Virus record (IMG/VR): IMGVR_UViG_3300010430_000308
Span: 1 to 32,871 of that record
Length of the DNA stretch: 32,871 nucleotides
Source of the DNA: a virus
Strand: one strand, 5' to 3'
Below the pieces are notes generated by a model. The model was not told where the DNA came from, did no database searches, and worked only from the letters and a program-made list of their open reading frames with translations. Within the stretch, counting starts at the first letter, position 1; every line of letters starts with the position of its first letter. Shown here piece by piece: positions 14,225 through 22,954 of the stretch. The position numbers were made by a program, and so were the translations under genes.

Positions 14225-14665
14225 ATGGTACAATTACAAAATCAATTCATTCAAACCCCAGAAAAAGGACAGCTTACGCTTGACCCTAACTGGAGTTCTC
14301 TTAATGTCCAAGTTTCTACTAATGAGGCCGCTACACTCGTTCCGGGTCAAGCTGTTCTTATCGAGGATGCCGTAGGAAAACAAATTCCTGTTGTAAAGGC
14401 CGCATTGACCACAGACGCTATTTTCGGGTTCGTGACATTCAATGTTCGAACAGACGAGTACGTTGCGTTGGATCAAGTCAAGGTTGCCAAAACAAACGAT
14501 ATTATGCTTATGGAGGCCAGCGCAGCGATTGCTCGTGGTGCTTCTCTTGAATATGTTGTCACTGGTCAAAAAGTCGCGACAAAAGCGACAGGGACGACTA
14601 TTGGCGTAGCTTTGGATAAGGCCGCTGCCGATGGTGATCTTATCCGTGTTTTAATCACAATTTAA
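14225..14665 (+). CDS. Head decoration/structural cement protein
   Basis: AAGGAGG with ideal spacing precedes ATG 14225, suggesting high expression. The 146-residue protein is beta-rich (LVPGQAVLIEDAVGKQIPVV, IFGFVTFNVRT) and has a turn-rich end, TTIGVALDKAAADGDLIRV, similar to DUF2190-like capsid cement proteins. It lies between scaffold and major capsid, where decoration proteins are normal. It would bind the expanded capsid surface. Confidence 0.75.
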   Translation: MVQLQNQFIQTPEKGQLTLDPNWSSLNVQVSTNEAATLVPGQAVLIEDAVGKQIPVVKAALTTDAIFGFVTFNVRTDEYVALDQVKVAKTNDIMLMEASAAIARGASLEYVVTGQKVATKATGTTIGVALDKAAADGDLIRVLITI

Positions 14666-14683
14666 CAAGAAAAGGTTTTTAAA

Positions 14684-15679
14684 ATGTTAAATCAAATGAG
14701 TAAAGAGGCATTGTTTAATCACGCTAAGACACGTCTGTCCCGCGAGATACACAATGCGACAGGGTTCCAAATTGATATTGATACCCTTACAGGAATTAAG
14801 TCACGCGTAACAGAGCAGCGTTTTTACGAAATTGCCCCGTCTGATTATATGCCCGTTGAAGTGGGCCAAGACCCTTGGGCAGAAGACCGCTTGACATACT
14901 TAACTTTCGATACGTCAAACGACTTTGAAGCGGGTATTATTGAGACTGGCTCAAATTCTGGTCGTCTCGAGCGCACAGATACCCAAATTGAGGGTATTCG
15001 TGTTCCGCGTAAAGTTTGGGCGAAGGCGAATGATTACAATATTGCTGAACTCGCACAAGCGCAACGTTCCGGCAACTGGTCTTTGATCGAGCAGAAGGAA
15101 TCCTCACGCTTCCGTAACTGGCAGCTTGGCGTGCAGCGCGTAGCATTCTTGGGGCTTTCTGGCTCTAATGTAAATGGATTACTTTCCCAGCCGACTGTAA
15201 ACAGTGATTTAATCACAATTACAAAGAAGCTCAGCTCAATGACGGCGACTGAATTTCAAGCATTTTTGGCGAATGTACTGCCTTCTTACTATGCGAACGC
15301 TAACAGCACAATCTTGCCGGATACTTTTGTTATGCCAACAGATGATTTCTTGGGCCTCGGTAGCGCGGTTGACGAAACATTCAACATCAAGTCACGTCTC
15401 GAGCGTTTGATTGAGTCGTTCCAACAGATGACCGGGAATCCTGATTTCAAAGTTATGCCTCTTGCATATTCTCAAGTTGCTAACAATGATCTCGGCGTAA
15501 CACGTTATGCAATGTATCGCCGTAATGATGCCACGAGCTTGACAATGGAAATCCCAGTTGACTATACGACAACTATTTACGATACTGTTAACGGCTTTTC
15601 TTATAATTCGGTTGGTTACGGTCAATTCTCTGGATTGCAATCGTACAGACCTCTGGAAATGCTTTACTTCGACTTCTAA
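14684..15679 (+). CDS. Major capsid protein
   Basis: The 331-residue protein follows decoration and scaffold genes. It has the landmarks of the DUF2184 major-capsid group with HK97-type fold: an early RFYEIAPSDYMPVEVGQDPW, then RTDTQIEGIRVPRKVWAKA, then NWQLGVQRVAFLGL, and a C-terminal QSYRPLEMLYFDF. It assembles the icosahedral shell. There is no long N-terminal delta region, consistent with the separate scaffold upstream. AAAAGG lies before ATG 14684. Confidence 0.9.
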   Translation: MLNQMSKEALFNHAKTRLSREIHNATGFQIDIDTLTGIKSRVTEQRFYEIAPSDYMPVEVGQDPWAEDRLTYLTFDTSNDFEAGIIETGSNSGRLERTDTQIEGIRVPRKVWAKANDYNIAELAQAQRSGNWSLIEQKESSRFRNWQLGVQRVAFLGLSGSNVNGLLSQPTVNSDLITITKKLSSMTATEFQAFLANVLPSYYANANSTILPDTFVMPTDDFLGLGSAVDETFNIKSRLERLIESFQQMTGNPDFKVMPLAYSQVANNDLGVTRYAMYRRNDATSLTMEIPVDYTTTIYDTVNGFSYNSVGYGQFSGLQSYRPLEMLYFDF

Positions 15680-15694
15680 ACAAAAGGATTAATC

Positions 15695-15874
15695 ATGTTA
15701 GTTTTTAACAAAAGTAAACGCTCATTTGTCATTGGTAAGGAAAATGATGGAACTCATGTTTTCTTGAGGCCAGAGCAAACAATGGATCTAAAAGATGATT
15801 TCGCTAAGAAAATTTGCGAACGTTTTCCCAAAGATTTGGCTCTTGCTGAGGCAAAGAAAACCTCCAAAAAATAG
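15695..15874 (+). CDS. Small hypothetical head-region protein (59 aa)
   Basis: AAAAGGATT precedes ATG 15695, 15 bases after the capsid stop. The 59-residue product reads MLVFNKSKRSFVIG, then HVFLRPEQTMDLKDDFAKK, and ends in a Lys-rich tail. Short proteins of this shape commonly follow capsid genes in phages of this layout. The conserved position and ribosome site support it. The role is unknown. Confidence 0.65.
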   Translation: MLVFNKSKRSFVIGKENDGTHVFLRPEQTMDLKDDFAKKICERFPKDLALAEAKKTSKK

Positions 15875-15908
15875 GTGGGGCTTTAAAATAAATAAAAGGT
15901 AAAATCCC

Positions 15909-16481
15909 GTGCTGGACTTGGATACAATCACTACTACAGATTTTAAAAACCAATTCCCACGGGATTTTGCGTACTTGCCTGTATGGCTAAACACGACCAC
16001 ATATAACACGGGCGATGAAGTTTTCTATGATATCAATGGCCTATTTTATAGGGCTTTAAATGATGGCGTAACATCCATCCCCACGACAATAGCGGACTGG
16101 GTAAAGATCGAAGATGATGTTTTGAATTATATTCAGGATAGCGATATAGAGAGAGCTTTTGAGGAAGCTCAATTAAGCTATAACCAAGGGCTTTTCGGGA
16201 CTGATGCAGAGGTCACGCTTGTTTATCTATACATAACAGCTCATTATCTTGTGCTTGATTTACGGGCCGCCTCACAGGGCGTGGAATCATCTTCTGATTT
16301 TAACGTCCAGTCTCGAAGCGTTGGGAATGTATCGGAAAGCTATTCGATACCTGATATTTACGTAAATGACCCTAATTTTTCATTTTACACAAAAACCCAG
16401 TACGGCTTAAAATTCTTAAGCTTTGCCGTACCACGTATGCAAGGAAACGTTGTGAGCGTTCCCGGGGGGACGCGTGCATAA
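15909..16481 (+). CDS. DUF4054-like head-tail connector with inserted domain
   Basis: The GTG start at 15909 follows AAAGG. TTTDFKNQFPRDF opens a DUF4054-type connector and IQDSDIERAFEEAQLSYN, then LYITAHYLVLDLRAASQG continue it. These proteins bind under the portal as head-completion rings. Between them, residues about 24-67 hold a segment with spaced aromatics, WLNTTTYNTGDEVFYD, then FYRAL and PTTIADWVKI. It resembles a CBM5/12-type carbohydrate-binding module and appears to be an insertion. Connector assignment is good; module assignment is from aromatic spacing only. Confidence 0.8.
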   Translation: MLDLDTITTTDFKNQFPRDFAYLPVWLNTTTYNTGDEVFYDINGLFYRALNDGVTSIPTTIADWVKIEDDVLNYIQDSDIERAFEEAQLSYNQGLFGTDAEVTLVYLYITAHYLVLDLRAASQGVESSSDFNVQSRSVGNVSESYSIPDIYVNDPNFSFYTKTQYGLKFLSFAVPRMQGNVVSVPGGTRA

Positions 16482-16960
16482 TGCCAGTGAGTACAAAGGT
16501 AAGTTTCAATACAGATGGTCTATCTGATTTAATTTCAAAATTGACCACTCAGAAAAAAGCCCGTGTTGGTTTGTTCGGCAGGAACTCGCAGCGTGATAAC
16601 CAAGAAGGCGAGGCACCAATTGATAATGTAACGCTTGGGGCTATTCATGAATTTGGGAGCGAGACGAAGGGGATCCCGCCGCGTTCTTTTATAAGAATGC
16701 CCTTGGAGGAGAGAGCCAAAGATTTACGCGCCGATATAGTGCGCGAAATCGGGGATTACGTGCGAAATAATCAATCAGAGGAAACCGCCCTTAAAAGAAT
16801 AGGGATCGCCGCTGAAAATATTATCCAGAAGGCTTTTGATACAAAGGGATTCGGCAAGTGGCCAGCACTGAAGGCGTCCACGATTGCTAAAAAGGGTTCT
16901 GCGAGTCCTTTAATTGATACGGCAGAGATGCGCCGCGCGATAACGAGTGAGGTTAAATAA
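16481..16960 (+). CDS. Neck/virion morphogenesis protein (Mu gpG/HK97 gp10-like)
   Basis: ATG 16481 overlaps the preceding stop as TAATG. The 159-residue protein has LGAIHEFGSETKGIPPRSF in its middle and FGKWPALKASTIAKKG, then LIDTAEMRRAITSEV at its end. This is the pattern of phage virion morphogenesis/tail-completion proteins. It acts at the head-tail joint. Its neighbours on both sides are neck proteins with one-base overlaps. Confidence 0.8.
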   Translation: MPVSTKVSFNTDGLSDLISKLTTQKKARVGLFGRNSQRDNQEGEAPIDNVTLGAIHEFGSETKGIPPRSFIRMPLEERAKDLRADIVREIGDYVRNNQSEETALKRIGIAAENIIQKAFDTKGFGKWPALKASTIAKKGSASPLIDTAEMRRAITSEVK

Positions 16961-17346
16961 TGCCTAAAAAGTTAAATGATCTTTCAGGTATGCCGCGCAT
17001 GCAGGCTGCTTTTTCAGGATGGAAGAAGTCCGTTTCGCTTGTGAAGGTTACGGATTCGATTGATGCGGACGGGTTTAATGCCCCAATAGAAACTGTGTTT
17101 AATTTTAGGGGGTCTGTGCAGCCCATGAGTGCTGAGCAATTGCAGCTTAAAGATCAAGGCTTGAGAAGTTTCCCTTGGCTTATGGTGCATGTTCAAGTTA
17201 ATGACACGCGCCCTATTTATAAAGAATTAAACACAAAGGACATCGTTTTATATCTTGGCAAAAGATACGTTGTGAAAGAAAAGTTAGATTATTCCATAAA
17301 CAATTATATAGAATATCATATCATGGAGGCTGCGCAGAATGGATAG
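16960..17346 (+). CDS. Neck protein (128 aa)
   Basis: It begins with a TAATG overlap at 16960. The product is basic and mixed alpha/beta (KKSVSLVKVTDSIDADGFN, then FNFRGSVQPMSAEQLQLKD, then GKRYVVKEKLDYS). No certain family name can be given. Size, composition and place between the virion morphogenesis and terminator genes are those of a head-tail joining/stopper protein. Confidence 0.7.
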   Translation: MPKKLNDLSGMPRMQAAFSGWKKSVSLVKVTDSIDADGFNAPIETVFNFRGSVQPMSAEQLQLKDQGLRSFPWLMVHVQVNDTRPIYKELNTKDIVLYLGKRYVVKEKLDYSINNYIEYHIMEAAQNG

Positions 17347-17911
17347 GCCAACAAGCTCATATATACGTGATATTTTGATTCAGGAGATGCAAATCCCCGT
17401 AGGGAATATATGGATTCGAGACCAAAATACACGCATTCTAAACGAAACGGATACTTATATTTCTTTGGGTATGGTTGACACAGTTGTGATGTCAAATCGG
17501 ACTCTTTATAAAGATGATCCCGGCGGACTTCTAGAAACACAGCGCATCACAATGAAGGAAAATATTCAGATTGATATTTTCTCACGGGATAATAGCGCGG
17601 TGCTGCGGCGTTGGGAGGTACCCGCATCTATGACGAGTACGTTTTCAACGCAAGTTCAAGAAGAAAATGGTTTTAAAATATTTAGAATACCAGAGACTTT
17701 TGCTAATACGTCCGAAACAGAAGGTTCTGAGCGTATTAATAAATTTTCTATTATAATTCCAGCGTTTGTGTGGTATTCTAAGTCCAAACCTATCAACGCG
17801 CCTTCCGGTGATTTTTACGATGACTTCGATGCGCGTGTTGATGATGAGAATACAATAGGGCAAGTCGATGGCCTGATAGAATTTAATATAAAGGGTGACG
17901 TGATAACGTGA
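17339..17911 (+). CDS. Tail terminator-like protein
   Basis: It starts inside the neck gene (8-base overlap) and ends shortly before the sheath gene, the usual place for the tail terminator of contractile tails. The 190-residue product contains TMKENIQIDIFSRDNSAVLRR, trimmed here to its core IQIDIFSRDN, which resembles the strand-loop of terminator folds that cap the tube. The C-terminal part is acidic. Assignment rests on position, size and that motif. Confidence 0.7.
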   Translation: MDRPTSSYIRDILIQEMQIPVGNIWIRDQNTRILNETDTYISLGMVDTVVMSNRTLYKDDPGGLLETQRITMKENIQIDIFSRDNSAVLRRWEVPASMTSTFSTQVQEENGFKIFRIPETFANTSETEGSERINKFSIIIPAFVWYSKSKPINAPSGDFYDDFDARVDDENTIGQVDGLIEFNIKGDVIT

Positions 17912-17949
17912 CGAACAAATCTTTAAAACAAGCGATGAGGGGTTAAAAA

Positions 17950-19434
17950 ATGCCAACAAGTGTTTTACCAATATCAAATATTATTAACGTAAGCATTACG
18001 AATACGCCAAGCGGACTTGCAGAGAAAAATGTAAATTCTCTTGGTTTATTTACAACGGAAACCCCTCTGGGGATTGACCCGTTCGGTGTGTTTATTTCTG
18101 CCCAGCAAGTGGCGGATGAATACGGCACAAATTCTGTGACTGCGAAAATGGCTAACGCTATATTCGCTCAGACACCTAATATCAGGACAGGAAACGGACG
18201 GCTTGTTATTATGCCGCTTCTTTCCTCTGTGAGCGCGACCAGTGGTGATGCAACCACAGTGGATATATCCGCCAATCTTGCTAATATTTTAGCGACTGCG
18301 GACGGCGATCTACGCGCAACGATTGACGGTGTCGATTACGATATCACAGGATTGGATTTTACGAACGCCGCCGATTTGTTGGACGTTGCGAAAATTCTTG
18401 ATGATGCGTTTGTGAATGCCATTGTAACTTCACCAACGGCAGGGACATTAAAATTCCTTTCAAAGAAAGTCGGCGCGGCGTCAGACGTTATTTTAGCGGC
18501 TGTCCCGGCTGGGACTGGAACAGATTTGGCTGGGGCTGGATTGTTCAATGTTGCTTCGGCAATTAACACAGTCGGCACGGACGCAAGCGGCGAGACGATA
18601 GCGGACGCGATCACTAGAACTGAGGAATTGGTTTCATATGTGGGCGTTATCACAAACTTAGAGATGGAAGACGCAGTTTTAACAGCTCTGGCTAATACAG
18701 TGCAGGCCCAAGACCGAATCTTCTTGCATCATGTTTCCTCTACGGTTGATATCACGGCTGGGGTTGGGCAGACGATCCAGCAGGCAGGGAATACTCATTC
18801 TCGTATTTTGGGGTACACCGTATCACTCTCAGAGGCGAATCTATTTAAGGCGGCTTACGCGGGGCGTGGGTTCAGCGTGAACTTTACCGGGTCTGCGACA
18901 TCTCAAACGCTTAATCTAAAGCAACTCGCTACAATTACCCCGGATACAGGGATCACACAGACAGCATACACGCTTGCCGATACAAACGGTGTAGATTTAT
19001 ATGTGTCATATGATGGGGTCCCGTCTATCTTTTCAACTGGCGGGAATGATTTCTTTGATAATCCATACTCAGATTTGGCTTTAAAATTTGCACTTGAGAC
19101 TGGAGGCTTTAACTTCTTGCGTCAAACGAACACAAAGGTTCCCCAAACGGAATCCGGTATGAACGGGCTAAAAAGCGCATACACTCAAGTTATAGAGCGA
19201 TTTGTGAGAGCAGGTGTTATCGCTCCCGGCTCTTGGACTTCTAGTGAGACATTCGGTGACCCAGAAATCTTTAAAAACAATGTTTTAGAGCGTGGTTTTT
19301 ATGTGTTCTCTCAACCAATCACAAAACAAAGTGCAGTGGAAAGAGACGCAAGAAAGGCACCATTGATTCAAATTGCAGTTAAACGTGCGGGTGCTATTCA
19401 TACATCCGATGTTATTGTTTTGGTTAACGATTAA
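17950..19434 (+). CDS. Contractile tail sheath protein (DUF3383)
   Basis: The 494-residue protein starts MPTSVLPISNIINVSITNTP, matching DUF3383 sheath-like proteins. It has a central beta-rich insertion (residues about 90-205) and a C-terminal region with GAIHTSDVIVLVN. It forms the outer contractile tube and defines this phage as a myovirus type. It is followed by the tube gene, as expected. The ATG follows GATGAGGGG. Confidence 0.85.
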   Translation: MPTSVLPISNIINVSITNTPSGLAEKNVNSLGLFTTETPLGIDPFGVFISAQQVADEYGTNSVTAKMANAIFAQTPNIRTGNGRLVIMPLLSSVSATSGDATTVDISANLANILATADGDLRATIDGVDYDITGLDFTNAADLLDVAKILDDAFVNAIVTSPTAGTLKFLSKKVGAASDVILAAVPAGTGTDLAGAGLFNVASAINTVGTDASGETIADAITRTEELVSYVGVITNLEMEDAVLTALANTVQAQDRIFLHHVSSTVDITAGVGQTIQQAGNTHSRILGYTVSLSEANLFKAAYAGRGFSVNFTGSATSQTLNLKQLATITPDTGITQTAYTLADTNGVDLYVSYDGVPSIFSTGGNDFFDNPYSDLALKFALETGGFNFLRQTNTKVPQTESGMNGLKSAYTQVIERFVRAGVIAPGSWTSSETFGDPEIFKNNVLERGFYVFSQPITKQSAVERDARKAPLIQIAVKRAGAIHTSDVIVLVND

Positions 19435-19455
19435 AAATAATAAGGAGTTTTATTT

Positions 19456-19911
19456 ATGGCTACTGATACTATAACAGGTCAAGACACGCTCACTCTCTAT
19501 GATAGAGTATTCCTTGATCTTGCTGATGGGGACGCGTCCACAATAACATATCCGAATGATATGGTGGCGGTTTCTACTGGGAAGAATGGGAATACCATTT
19601 TCACCAAAAATGAAACAGGAAGTAACGCGGACGTTGTTCTTCGGCTTATCTTGGGTTCAAGTGATGATCGGTTTTTGCAGCAAAAGCTTTCTTTGCAGGA
19701 GTCCGATTTTGTAGGGCAGAAGCTTGCGGAGGGAGAGTTTGTAAAGCGTTCCTCGGATGGCGAGGGGAATGTTGTTCGAATTGTCCACACTATCAGGGGA
19801 GGGCAATTTATCCGTAGAGTGGACACAAAAGAAAATGTCGCTGGAGATACCGAGCAAGGGGTGGCAATTTACAGAATGAAATTTGCAAGAGCAACACGGA
19901 GTATTCAATAA
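19456..19911 (+). CDS. Tail tube protein
   Basis: AAGGAG precedes ATG 19456. The 151-residue product directly follows the sheath gene and has the usual tube size and beta-rich makeup (DTLTLYDRVFLDLADGDAS, then VLRLILGSSDDRFLQQKL). It would polymerise as hexameric rings inside the sheath. Similar to DUF3277-type tube proteins in position. The stop overlaps the chaperone gene start (TAATG). Confidence 0.8.
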   Translation: MATDTITGQDTLTLYDRVFLDLADGDASTITYPNDMVAVSTGKNGNTIFTKNETGSNADVVLRLILGSSDDRFLQQKLSLQESDFVGQKLAEGEFVKRSSDGEGNVVRIVHTIRGGQFIRRVDTKENVAGDTEQGVAIYRMKFARATRSIQ

Positions 19912-20324
19912 TGGAATTTAAAACTCAATCCGGGGCTGATGTAAATATATGCGTCTCTGATTTTGAGGCCGCAATGGCTTTAAAGGGCGCGGTTTCCTCA
20001 GAGCTTGCAAAGGTAGGAATAGATTTGTCGAGCATCAAGCTTGATAAGGATACGGAAGTATCGGAAGTTCTCACGCCATTAACGCAAGCTATTTTTACTC
20101 TTGATAGTTCGAAAGAAGTATATGAAAAATTATTCGTTTGTTTAGCTCGATGCACGTATAATAGGGAAAAGATCACGAAGCAAACTTTTGATGACGTAAA
20201 GGCCAGAGTTGATTTTTACGAGATCATGTACGCATGCTTTAAGGTTAATATTTTCCCTTTTTTCGAAGGGCCTCTTTCAAAGTTAAAAACGTTAGGAATA
20301 AGTTTCGAAAAAATCCTAAAATAG
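19911..20324 (+). CDS. Tail assembly chaperone (zero-frame G-type product)
   Basis: The 137-residue protein lies between tube and tape-measure genes, where tail assembly chaperones sit. It is acidic and mostly helical (FDDVKARVDFYEIMYACF). Its last part overlaps an open -1 frame, and T TTT TTC at 20258-20264 is in the correct zero-frame phase for slippage. Normal termination at TAG 20322-20324 gives this short form, while slippage gives a long form ending at 20503. The chaperones bind the tape measure while the tube assembles. Confidence 0.8.
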   Translation: MEFKTQSGADVNICVSDFEAAMALKGAVSSELAKVGIDLSSIKLDKDTEVSEVLTPLTQAIFTLDSSKEVYEKLFVCLARCTYNREKITKQTFDDVKARVDFYEIMYACFKVNIFPFFEGPLSKLKTLGISFEKILK

Positions 20325-20503
20325 ATATATCGGATGAGGCCCTTTTTATATCAATGCGTCTTGCAAAGGCTGGGTGGATGGGCGGAAGTCCGGAAGCTAT
20401 AATGAAGGCTAGGGCAGATTATGTTATAAATATGCTGCATTTTGAAAAATTTGAAAGTGAATTTTCAGAAAAGTATAGAGAGTTGAATAATGAAGATAGC
20501 TGA
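20249..20503 (+). CDS. Tail assembly chaperone -1 frame extension (T part)
   Basis: This -1 frame is open from 20249 (after a TAA at 20246-20248) to TGA 20501-20503. It has no suitable start of its own and no ribosome site. It encodes ISDEALFISMRLAKAGWMGG, then ARADYVINMLHFEKFESEF, a typical second-half pattern for tail chaperones. It is therefore expected as the C-terminal part of a G-T fusion made by -1 slippage at 20258-20264, about 197 residues in all. It overlaps the tape-measure start by 14 bases. Confidence 0.75.
   Translation, partial: YFPFFRRASFKVKNVRNKFRKNPKIDISDEALFISMRLAKAGWMGGSPEAIMKARADYVINMLHFEKFESEFSEKYRELNNEDS
20258..20264 (+). promoter_or_regulatory. -1 ribosomal frameshift slippery heptamer T TTT TTC
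   Basis: The heptamer is in phase with the zero frame (CCT TTT TTC) and inside the region where the -1 frame is open. A weak 5-bp hairpin may form directly after it (20265-20278). AAAA before TAG at 20318-20321 is an alternative, poorer slip site. Confidence 0.7.
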
Positions 20504-21815
20504 ACTTTTCGCAGAAATTGGAATAGAGCTAGACGAAAAGCCTCTTGAGAAATTTTCAGGATTACTAAAGTCTACCAAAGGCCTTATGGGCCTCTTAACG
20601 GTTGGGGTTATTGCTGGCGTCGCCGCAATTGACAAGTTCACTCAGAAAACGATTGACGGCGCGGCTTCATTGCGTGCATTCCGCATAGAGACGGGTCTTT
20701 CGACCAATGAGCTTCAGGGCCTCCAGACAGCGTTGCAATTAACTGATATCAAGGCCACACCGGAACAAATAAGCTCGAGTATTCAGGCCTTGGAAAGCAA
20801 TATTGCTAATATACGGCTTGGATTGGGTGACATAAACGCCTTTAATCTTGCTGGCATCGATGTATCGCCCGGTAAAAACGCTTTAAATGTAATCGATCAG
20901 ATTTTTAGTCGTAGAGAGGAGATATTAAGTTTTGGACGATCTACCGCTGGTAACTTGCTTGATAGAATGGGTTTGGGGAAGCAGTTTTTAAACCTTCTTG
21001 AATTATCAGACAAGGAATTCGATAAATTCAAACGTACATATATTTTATCGAGCGATCAGATCGACACTTTAACCGAAATGGGAACGGCGTTCAAGGATTT
21101 GGGGCTTTTCATCAAATTCGCGAAAGATGGTTTTGTTGCATTCATATCACCGACTCTAATCGCCGGGGCGAAGACGCTTAAAGAAATCATATCATTTTTA
21201 CTGATACCGTTTCGCGCCGTTGGTGGGATTATTTCATTCGTGGGCGATGTCATGGAAAAATTAGGGGTTAGCACTAAGCATATATTGCCGACATTCGAAT
21301 CATTGAAGATCGTAATAATTGCGCTTGCCGCTGTTTTCGCCCCGGCGATATCTGGCATGTTATTTTTCCTATTATTGCTTGAAGATTTTTTCGCTGCATT
21401 ACAGGGGAAAGACAGTGTTATATTTACAATATTTGATAAAATAGCAGAATTTGGGAAAAAAGCTTTTGCCTCAATATCAGATTCTTTTAAAGAAATGTTT
21501 TCCGGCGTTGGCGATTTTTTTCTTGAAGTTTTCCAGCCTATCGCTGATTTTATAGAGAAATTTATTAATGAACCTATGCGCGAGATCGTTCGGGCGGTTG
21601 CCGACTTACCCACTCCGGGGGATGTTATCGGTTCCGGGATTGACATTGTTGGGGACGCCGCGAGCGATTTAGGACGGTCTGTGAGTAATACATTTAGTAA
21701 TGTGTTCAATATCGTAACAGACAACCCCCAAGCCGCCGCTGATTTGGTTAGTAATGGGATGCAAGAGCAATTCAATATCGGGCTTACGGATATAAACAAC
21801 TCCGGGGTTCAATAA
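20490..21815 (+). CDS. Tape measure protein
   Basis: The 441-residue protein follows the chaperone, as expected. It is helical with hydrophobic segments at about residues 32-48 and 225-245 and a strong one at about 280-305 (IVIIALAAVFAPAISGM), typical of tape measures that insert during DNA ejection. By the usual rule of about 0.15 nm per residue it predicts a short tail near 65 nm (inference). No muramidase domain is visible. A long opposite-strand frame over this gene is judged a shadow. Confidence 0.85.
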   Translation: MKIAELFAEIGIELDEKPLEKFSGLLKSTKGLMGLLTVGVIAGVAAIDKFTQKTIDGAASLRAFRIETGLSTNELQGLQTALQLTDIKATPEQISSSIQALESNIANIRLGLGDINAFNLAGIDVSPGKNALNVIDQIFSRREEILSFGRSTAGNLLDRMGLGKQFLNLLELSDKEFDKFKRTYILSSDQIDTLTEMGTAFKDLGLFIKFAKDGFVAFISPTLIAGAKTLKEIISFLLIPFRAVGGIISFVGDVMEKLGVSTKHILPTFESLKIVIIALAAVFAPAISGMLFFLLLLEDFFAALQGKDSVIFTIFDKIAEFGKKAFASISDSFKEMFSGVGDFFLEVFQPIADFIEKFINEPMREIVRAVADLPTPGDVIGSGIDIVGDAASDLGRSVSNTFSNVFNIVTDNPQAAADLVSNGMQEQFNIGLTDINNSGVQ

Positions 21816-22603
21816 TGACAAGTGATATCAGTTTAATAAAAGATAATCTTGACCAATATGTCGTGAGGCCATTGAATGCATTCGGGTTGGCTGGTTTTCT
21901 TTTTGATATTGAGCTAGAATCAACAGTTAGCTTAAAAAATGATATAACAGATCACTTTGTAGAAGACAATACTTCTGTTCAAGATCATATCGCAATACAG
22001 CCCAAAAAAATCACATTAAAAAATCTTGTCGGAGAATTGACAGATATTGATGAGAGTAACCCGACCAGAATTTTTCAAAAGGTTGGACGGAAATTAACGA
22101 CTTTAGTTCCGTTAATTCCAACTTTTACCGCGGCGGGGACACAAGCATTCGATTTTTTAAAGAGTGTCCAAACGGGTGGTGTAGATGCTATTTTAGATGC
22201 TGAATTACCGTCTACAGAAGACTTGCTCGACTTGTACCAAATTGGGAAAAATTTTTTATTGCCTTCCACTAATCAGGCGGAAGTTTATCAATATTTTAAA
22301 GCATTGCGTGACCAGAAAATTCTTTTTAGTGTCCAGACACCCTTTGAATTTATGACGAATATGGCGATTGAGTCCTTGAGTGTCACGCAACCACGAGAGA
22401 CAAGGTTCGCGAGCGAATTTACTATGACATTAAAAGAAATAAGATTCGCGACAAGTGAAGTAGTCGAAATAAGTGCGGAAGGCAGGACTGCACGTCAAGG
22501 CGAATCTGAAAGCAATAGGGGAACGGTTGGCGGTAAAAGTAGTGTATTATTTGGGGAAATAAAAGGCTCTCTTGAAAAGCTTTTGCCCTCTTTGTTTGAA
22601 TGA
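21815..22603 (+). CDS. Baseplate/distal tail protein (DUF6046-like)
   Basis: TAATG coupling to the tape measure. The 262-residue protein begins with acidic helix, then has DHFVEDNTSVQDHIAIQPKK, a motif of tail proteins at the tube-baseplate junction that precede the hub genes. The second half is mixed alpha/beta (FSVQTPFEFMTNMAIESLSV). It probably links tube and baseplate; family name is tentative and position is firm. Confidence 0.7.
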   Translation: MTSDISLIKDNLDQYVVRPLNAFGLAGFLFDIELESTVSLKNDITDHFVEDNTSVQDHIAIQPKKITLKNLVGELTDIDESNPTRIFQKVGRKLTTLVPLIPTFTAAGTQAFDFLKSVQTGGVDAILDAELPSTEDLLDLYQIGKNFLLPSTNQAEVYQYFKALRDQKILFSVQTPFEFMTNMAIESLSVTQPRETRFASEFTMTLKEIRFATSEVVEISAEGRTARQGESESNRGTVGGKSSVLFGEIKGSLEKLLPSLFE

Positions 22604-22615
22604 TTGGTTTTTAAT

Positions 22616-22954
22616 ATGAATTTAATTGACAGATTAACGGATAGCGCGAACCAAAGGTTTACAATCTTTACGATTGACGAAGGCGAGCGCGTTGAATGCG
22701 TTTTGAAATTTTCAGCGTCACAATCATTATGGTTTTTGTCATTGACATATAATGATATTACGATAAACAATATTTCAGTGGTAAATAGCCCAAATATATT
22801 GAGAGCCCATAAAAATATTTTACCGTTCGGATTATTAGTCATAGTGCAAGACGGGTTTGACCCATATTTCATAACTGATTTTTTGAATGAAAGAGTTCGT
22901 ATGTTTATTCTTTCAAGAGATGAGGTTCGGGAGATAGAAGTTGCCTTCAATTAA
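22616..22954 (+). CDS. Baseplate plug-like protein
   Basis: ATG 22616 is chosen; an in-frame TTG at 22604 is possible. The 112-residue product has VECVLKFSASQSLWFLSLTY, then NISVVNSPNIL and GLLVIVQDGFDPYFITDF, a beta-barrel-like pattern of small baseplate plug proteins found between the distal tail and hub genes. It overlaps the hub start by 14 bases. Confidence 0.65.
   Translation: MNLIDRLTDSANQRFTIFTIDEGERVECVLKFSASQSLWFLSLTYNDITINNISVVNSPNILRAHKNILPFGLLVIVQDGFDPYFITDFLNERVRMFILSRDEVREIEVAFN

Noticed and set aside
20318-20324. AAAA-TAG as the main frameshift site
   Set aside because: Only one tRNA could re-pair well there; the T TTT TTC heptamer allows both tRNAs to re-pair and fits known sites better.
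21056-21799. Long opposite-strand open frame across the tape measure gene
   Set aside because: It mirrors the codon structure of the tape measure, has no ribosome site, and its protein is low-complexity Ser/Asn-rich with no domain.
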